In this document: positions 7,506-11,246 of the stretch, piece by piece
Layout of the letters: every line of letters begins with the position of its first letter
How positions within the stretch are numbered: the first letter of the stretch is position 1
Assembly (NCBI GenBank): GCA_027297485.1
Contig: JAPUHZ010000479.1
Span: forward strand, 1 to 11,246
Source of the DNA: Deltaproteobacteria bacterium
GTDB lineage: Bacteria; Desulfobacterota_B; Binatia; UBA9968
Reading direction: 5' to 3'
DNA: 11,246 nucleotides
Translations under genes and position numbers: made by a program
The notes under the pieces: model-generated
Seen by the model: the letters and a program-made list of their open reading frames with translations, nothing else
Databases searched by the model: none
What the model was told of the DNA's origin: nothing

Positions 7506-7862
7506 ATGGCTAAAAAAGCAATGGACTACAAACGCTCAGATCGAGTTGGAGACCTCCTTCTAGAGATAGTTTCCCAATTGCTGACAAAGGAAGTCAGCGA
7601 TCCTCGCATTGGATCCATCAATCTCACCGGCGCAGAGGTGAGCAGAGATCTAAAACATGCACGGATCTATTTTAGTCTTTTGACGGGGAATGAGGGAAAG
7701 ACGGAAGTCCTGTCGGGGTTAAAGAGCGCAACCGGTTTTATCCGTGCCAAGATAGCCAAAGAGCTCAAGCTCCGATTCGTCCCGGCAATCCAGTTTGTTT
7801 ACGACGATACCCAGGATCAGGCCCGTCGAATCGAGGATCTTTTACAGCAGCTTAAAAAATAG
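7506..7862 (+). CDS. rbfA: 30S ribosome-binding factor RbfA
   Basis: RbfA is a cold-shock-type assembly factor that binds the 30S subunit near the 5' end of 16S rRNA. The 118-residue product is a single KH-like domain, of usual length. It shows the N-terminal RSDRVGDLLLEIVSQLL helix, the VSDPRIGSINLTGAEVSRDLK segment, LKSATGFIRAKIAKEL with the helix-kink Ala-Thr-Gly, and the family end LKLRFVPAIQFVYDDT. The ATG at 7506 is preceded by GAAGG (7498-7502) only three bases away, which is close. Met6 (7521) has no better site. A five-codon reading frame, ATG at 7496 to TAA at 7513, overlaps the start in another frame and may be accidental. No nrnA-type DHH phosphoesterase gene lies between rbfA and truB, unlike in many related operons. 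Confidence 0.95.
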   Translation: MAKKAMDYKRSDRVGDLLLEIVSQLLTKEVSDPRIGSINLTGAEVSRDLKHARIYFSLLTGNEGKTEVLSGLKSATGFIRAKIAKELKLRFVPAIQFVYDDTQDQARRIEDLLQQLKK

Positions 7863-7878
7863 CTAATAGGGAACGACA

Positions 7879-8775
7879 ATGCAGAGTGGTATTCTCCTCA
7901 TTGATAAACCAGAGGGTCCCTCCTCTGCGCATGTGGTCCAGAGAGTTAAGGGCATCCTGGGGGCGAGGAAGGTGGGACACTTCGGCACGCTCGACCCCTT
8001 TGCCTCCGGTCTCCTTCCCTTGGGAATCAATGATGGGACAAAAATAGCCGATATCTTTTTGACCGTACAAAAGAGCTATAGCGGCGTTGTCGTCTTGGGG
8101 GTGGAGACGGATACTGAGGACTCAACCGGCAAGGTTTTAGAAATTCGTGATGTCCCTGCGTTGGGTGAGAAGGAGATCGAGAACCTCCAGATTGCTTTTA
8201 CCGGGACTTTACAGCAGACCCCACCCATGTTTTCAGCCCTTAAGAAAGGAGGGGTGCGTTTGTACCGTTTCGCCCGCCAAGGGCAAAGTGTGCCCCGTTC
8301 TCCGCGGGAGATCAAGATTGAGCGTCTTCGGCTATGGAAACTTAATACGGCAGAGGTAGGGTTTGAAATTGCCTGTTCCAAGGGGACGTATATCCGTACA
8401 TTGGCAGCAGATATGGGGAGGTTTCTAGGGTGTGGAGCCCACCTCAAAACCTTAAGACGTCTCTCCTGTGGCCATCTTACCCTCAAGCAGGCGGCTTCTC
8501 TTGATGACATCGAGAGGTTAAAAGATGAGGGGAGAATTCCGTTTATTTCCTTGAATCAGGCCCTGGAAGATCTCCGCGAGTTTCGCTTAGAGGAGCGTTT
8601 TTTGTCCCGTCTCCGGATGGGTCAACAAGAGGCGCTTGTCGGACTGGACGCGCCCAAGGAAGGGGAGAGGATCGTGCGCCTTGTGGATTCCAACAATAAC
8701 CTGGTCGCATTGGCTCATTGGATAGATGGGACCAAAGGCGGAAGATGGCGCCTCTTTAGGGTCTTTGTCGAATGA
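7879..8775 (+). CDS. truB: tRNA pseudouridine(55) synthase TruB
   Basis: TruB isomerises U55 in the T-arm of tRNA to pseudouridine. The product has 298 residues. It starts with GILLIDKPEGPSSAHVVQRVK (split here as GILLIDKPEGPSS then AHVVQRVK) and continues to the catalytic motif GHFGTLDPFASGLLPLG, with nucleophile D39. The substrate-stacking tyrosine is Y67 in KSYSG. The conserved CSKGTYIRTLAADMG lies near residues 165-180, and a PUA-like C-terminal part covers about 235-298. The usual GHTG or GHGG before the catalytic Asp is GHFG here, a mild variant. The ATG at 7879 has AGGGA (7868-7872) six bases upstream. It is the last gene of the operon: the next gene is convergent, and the rpsO/pnp genes that often follow truB are not here. 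Confidence 0.96.
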   Translation: MQSGILLIDKPEGPSSAHVVQRVKGILGARKVGHFGTLDPFASGLLPLGINDGTKIADIFLTVQKSYSGVVVLGVETDTEDSTGKVLEIRDVPALGEKEIENLQIAFTGTLQQTPPMFSALKKGGVRLYRFARQGQSVPRSPREIKIERLRLWKLNTAEVGFEIACSKGTYIRTLAADMGRFLGCGAHLKTLRRLSCGHLTLKQAASLDDIERLKDEGRIPFISLNQALEDLREFRLEERFLSRLRMGQQEALVGLDAPKEGERIVRLVDSNNNLVALAHWIDGTKGGRWRLFRVFVE

Positions 8776-8798
8776 ATGTTCGGACTCCTGTTAAGCTG

Positions 8799-8828
8799 GC
8801 CTCAGGGAGGCATAAAAAGTCTTTTTTT
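8799..8828 (+). terminator. Weak candidate terminator after truB
   Basis: GCCTC (8799-8803) pairs with GAGGC (8807-8811) across an AGG loop, and seven T follow at 8822-8828. The T-run is ten bases beyond the stem, further than in a standard intrinsic terminator. A competing pairing of GCCTCAG (8799-8805) with CTGAGGC (8839-8845) is also possible. The site lies in the 57-bp convergent gap between truB and the hemQ-like gene. No minus-strand terminator was found here. Confidence 0.3.
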
Positions 8829-8832
8829 CGGG

Positions 8833-9729
8833 TTAGGGCTGAGGCAGAAAAGGTGGAGTTTTGCCCTCAAGCAGTGTGGCGAGTTTTGCTGCCGGGAAGC
8901 GGAGACCCACGTAGAAAGCGCCAAACAGGGCATAGATAGCACTGGCCTCGTCGAAGCGCATTTCGTAGACCAGTTTTTTGAACACCAGCGGGTCATCGGC
9001 AAAAAGATCCACTCCCCATTCCCAGTCGTCAAAGCCGATGGAGCCGGAGATGATCTGGGTCACTTGACCCGCATACCTTCGGCCGATAGCACCGTGATCA
9101 CGCATCATTCGCTGCCGGCTTGCCATGGGGACTTGATACCAATTTTTCGTCTCCCCCCGCATCCTGTTCATAGGGTAAAAGCAGACGTAACGCCGTGCGG
9201 GAATCTCTGGCCAGAGCCGTGGCATAGCTGCTTTACGCTGCTTGGCCAGCTCGGCTTCCACCGCTTGGTTCCATTCCGGGCTACGGGGTTGGAACCCTTT
9301 TTCTTTAAGCTCTCCAAAGAGTCGGACGGAAACCTGGTACAATCCCAGTTCCACAATCGATAGGTACGAGGTCGTCTGTTCCAAGAACTCAGCGAACCTG
9401 AGGTTGGCCAGGCAAAGCTCCGCACTGTTCAGTGTGTCAATCTCACGGCGGAAGTGGAGAATCATAAGATCCCCTTTGTGCCCGAGCAAAGAAAAGAGAG
9501 CGCTCTGCTCGGTGGCGTCCCGTTCCATCCCCTCAAACATGGCGGTAGCTTCCTCAATGATCCCCTTGCGCTCGGCCGAGCGGAGCGCCTTCCACGCAGA
9601 CCAGCGCACACGGAACATTTGGTGCAGGATGCACGATCCTTCCAGGGTCAGCGGGGCAGGAGGAAAGCCGTCATCCTTCGAATTCAGAAGCTCATTTTCC
9701 TTTTCCCCAGGCATAAATTTCAAATTCAA
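8833..9729 (-). CDS. hemQ: HemQ / chlorite-dismutase-family protein, probable coproheme decarboxylase
   Basis: The product probably converts Fe-coproporphyrin III to heme b by two oxidative decarboxylations, the last step of the coproporphyrin-dependent heme route. It has 298 residues, longer than Firmicutes HemQ (about 250), with extra residues at the N-terminus and around 145-180. The signature block runs from YVCFYPMNRMR (181-191) to MRFDEASAIYALFGAFYVG (257-275). Aligned by spacing to Listeria HemQ residues as I recall them, Y185 matches catalytic Y147, H212 the proximal H174, Q225 Q187, R217 R179, R258 R220 and S263 S225. The Gln at 225, where true chlorite dismutases have a distal Arg, argues against chlorite dismutase. 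R189 replaces the usual Lys. The TTG at 9729 has AAGGGA seven bases upstream; ATG at 9714 is an alternative. It lies 45 nt after the UbiD-family gene, probably on the same transcript. Confidence 0.85.
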   Translation of the reverse strand: MNLKFMPGEKENELLNSKDDGFPPAPLTLEGSCILHQMFRVRWSAWKALRSAERKGIIEEATAMFEGMERDATEQSALFSLLGHKGDLMILHFRREIDTLNSAELCLANLRFAEFLEQTTSYLSIVELGLYQVSVRLFGELKEKGFQPRSPEWNQAVEAELAKQRKAAMPRLWPEIPARRYVCFYPMNRMRGETKNWYQVPMASRQRMMRDHGAIGRRYAGQVTQIISGSIGFDDWEWGVDLFADDPLVFKKLVYEMRFDEASAIYALFGAFYVGLRFPAAKLATLLEGKTPPFLPQP

Positions 9730-9774
9730 AAATCCATCCCTTTCCAGACCGTAGCTTATTGAGGTCCGGTTCTT

Positions 9775-11208
9775 CTAAAGCTTCCACTTCCTTTCTATTT
9801 CATCTTTAAATTCCTTTGTAAATGCGTTGACCCCGGGAAACTCATCCAGCCAGCGGTAGGGACGGCAGGCGTCGATCAGAACCCGATCTGAGGTGTAGCC
9901 GCGGGGAGAGCGATCCTCGGGAGGCATGGCAGGTTCGCAGACCGAGGCCCAGACGCTCTTTACGAGATCGATTCCTTCCCGGACGTAACACCTTGTTGCG
10001 ATTGCCCAGATCACATCGTAAGGATTGGAAATGTCGATGTCGTCGTCTACTACAACAACGAACTTTCCGCCGTAAGCCCCTGCGCGCGCCCCTGCCGCTA
10101 CGAGAAGGGCCTGCTTGGCATGTCCTGAGTAGCGCTGGCGAATGGAGATCACGGTGAAAGGGCCTGGTTGACCGCCGTAGACAAAACCCCATACCCCCTT
10201 TACTTCAGGCACCCCTGCCTTTTCCAGTTGCTCCCACAACGTGGCCGCGCCAAGAGGTATAGGAAGGTAGCTGTTGGGCGGTTTCAGCGGGGGCACACCG
10301 AGAATAATAGGGTCGTCCCTGTAGTAAACTCGTTTCACGATCATTACCGGGGTCTCTCCTTCGTTCGCCTCCGTATAGTAGCCCGGCCACTCTCCGAAGG
10401 GGCCCTCACGGGGAAGCTCTCCATCTTTGTAGGGGGGCATTTCTCCTTCAAGGACAATTTCGCCGTCTGCCGGGATAGGAAGCCCAGTCACGGCGCCCCT
10501 CGCTACGGACACGGGCGATCCCTGAAGCCAGCCGGCAAATTCATACTCGTTTACCTCCGGCGGCACCGGCATCTGAGAGGCAAGAAATAGGCTAGGCCCT
10601 TGGCCTAACGTAATGGCAACAGGTAACGGCTTCCCTGCGGCGCGGCTCCGCTCGAATGCGAGTCTGCCATGCTTTCCCATGTTCATTTTGACCGAGACCC
10701 TGTTCTTTCCCTGAATCATGACCCGGTAAGTGCCGATATTGATCTTTCCAGTGTCGGGGTCCTTCGTGATCACACCGCATCCGGTCCCTAGATAGGGTCC
10801 CCCGTCGAGCTCATGCCAGGTCGGCGTGGAAAACTTGTAAAGATCGACTTCATCTTCACCCATTTGATTTTCAAAAATTGGACCGCCTTCCACTTGTTGC
10901 ACCGGGACGGGCTTGAATGTCGCAAGTTTCCTTTTCCAAGCATGCAGAAAATCTACTCCCTTGAGGTCTGTCGGTAGTCCCATGGGCAGAGCGGTCCGTC
11001 TACAGGTTCTAAACACATTCGAGATAATCCGAAAACCCTCTGGATAGCCCTTGAAATGGCTGAATAGCAGTGCCGGGCCTTCCCTTTCGGCCGCACGTTC
11101 AGTCAAGGCTCCAACTTCCAAATTGAGATCAACCCCTTGAAGAGTTTTGATCTCTCGCATCTCCTCTAAGCAATTGATGAAGCCTCTCATATTGGAGATA
11201 TCCTGCAT
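9775..11208 (-). CDS. UbiD-family prenylated-FMN-dependent decarboxylase
   Basis: UbiD enzymes (de)carboxylate aromatic or unsaturated acids with prenylated FMN made by UbiX. The 477-residue product has the full family length. Spacing matches the A. niger Fdc1 residues I recall: metal/cofactor ligands N157, H180 and E223 (N168, H191, E233), and the catalytic triad R162 (NIGTYR), E268 and E273 (EGPFGEWPGYY), equal to R173, E277 and E282. GVPPLKPPNSYLPIPLG and ARAGAYGGKFVVVVDDDID are further family blocks. The active site is therefore complete. The substrate cannot be told from sequence: candidates are 4-hydroxybenzoate-type quinone precursors, a futalosine-pathway menaquinone intermediate, or another aromatic acid. 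No ubiX gene is in the window. The ATG at 11208 has AGGGAGG five bases upstream, a strong ribosome binding site. It is followed by the hemQ-like gene. Confidence 0.93.
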   Translation of the reverse strand: MQDISNMRGFINCLEEMREIKTLQGVDLNLEVGALTERAAEREGPALLFSHFKGYPEGFRIISNVFRTCRRTALPMGLPTDLKGVDFLHAWKRKLATFKPVPVQQVEGGPIFENQMGEDEVDLYKFSTPTWHELDGGPYLGTGCGVITKDPDTGKINIGTYRVMIQGKNRVSVKMNMGKHGRLAFERSRAAGKPLPVAITLGQGPSLFLASQMPVPPEVNEYEFAGWLQGSPVSVARGAVTGLPIPADGEIVLEGEMPPYKDGELPREGPFGEWPGYYTEANEGETPVMIVKRVYYRDDPIILGVPPLKPPNSYLPIPLGAATLWEQLEKAGVPEVKGVWGFVYGGQPGPFTVISIRQRYSGHAKQALLVAAGARAGAYGGKFVVVVDDDIDISNPYDVIWAIATRCYVREGIDLVKSVWASVCEPAMPPEDRSPRGYTSDRVLIDACRPYRWLDEFPGVNAFTKEFKDEIERKWKL

Positions 11209-11228
11209 AAATTCCTCCCTAATCCAGG

Positions 11229-11243
11229 CGCAATACTATTGCG
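11229..11243 (-). promoter_or_regulatory. Operator-like perfect palindrome upstream of the UbiD-family gene
   Basis: CGCAATA (11229-11235) and TATTGCG (11237-11243) form a perfect 7-bp inverted repeat around a single base. It ends 20 bases before the UbiD-family ATG. On the coding strand its centre contains TAGTAT, which could double as a -10 element. Such short-spaced symmetry is typical of a dimeric repressor site, but I do not recognise the regulator. Confidence 0.4.
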
Positions 11244-11246
11244 ATG

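Noticed and set aside
7496..7513. Five-codon frame ATG to TAA overlapping the rbfA start
   Set aside because: It is too short, has no ribosome binding site of its own, and there is no evidence beyond the overlap.
8776..9363. A 195-codon plus-strand frame starting directly at the truB stop (TGAATG)
   Set aside because: It runs opposite the conserved HemQ signature region and has no domain or binding site of its own. The touching start is coincidental.
9242..9754. A 170-codon plus-strand frame opposite the N-terminal half of the hemQ-like gene
   Set aside because: It is an antisense shadow with Ser/Arg-rich composition and no family resemblance.

Overview
The window is densely coding and has no gap above 300 bases without a gene. 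It holds three blocks. (1) Minus strand, 1-2108: a cytoplasmic NtrB-like sensor kinase followed, with no spacing at all, by an NtrC-like sigma-54 activator that runs off the left edge. (2) Plus strand, 2252-8775: the conserved transcription/translation operon rimP, nusA, ylxR, infB, ylxP (DUF503), rbfA, truB. It starts from a 143-bp divergent region that carries a terminator-like hairpin in the rimP leader. (3) Minus strand, 8833-11208: a UbiD-family prenyl-FMN decarboxylase followed 45 nt later by a HemQ/chlorite-dismutase-family protein, convergent with truB.

The organism looks like a Gram-negative-type or deep-branching bacterium of moderate GC content. The NtrB/NtrC pair, the gene order with ylxR-infB-DUF503-rbfA-truB, the long IF-2 and a HemQ of coproheme-decarboxylase type would suit Desulfobacterota, Methylomirabilota (NC10), Nitrospirota or similar uncultivated lineages. 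This is an inference from gene content only. No tRNA, rRNA, CRISPR array or insertion sequence was seen.

The plus-strand genes act together. NusA controls transcription elongation and termination. IF-2 drives initiation. RimP and RbfA mature the 30S subunit, YlxR is an RNA-binding partner, and TruB makes tRNA pseudouridine-55. The minus-strand pair on the right points to redox cofactors (aromatic acid or quinone-precursor decarboxylation, and heme), probably under an operator-like palindrome just upstream of the UbiD gene.

The most interesting point is in ylxR. The annotated frame passes a run of ten A (4313-4322) and then ends in an unconvincing tail. The -1 frame entered at that run stays open for 28 codons, reads like the usual YlxR C-terminal helix, and stops only three bases before infB. 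An SD-like GGGAGG lies just upstream, and two mutually exclusive hairpins surround the run. This is either a programmed frameshift or transcriptional slippage, or a one-base homopolymer error in the assembly.
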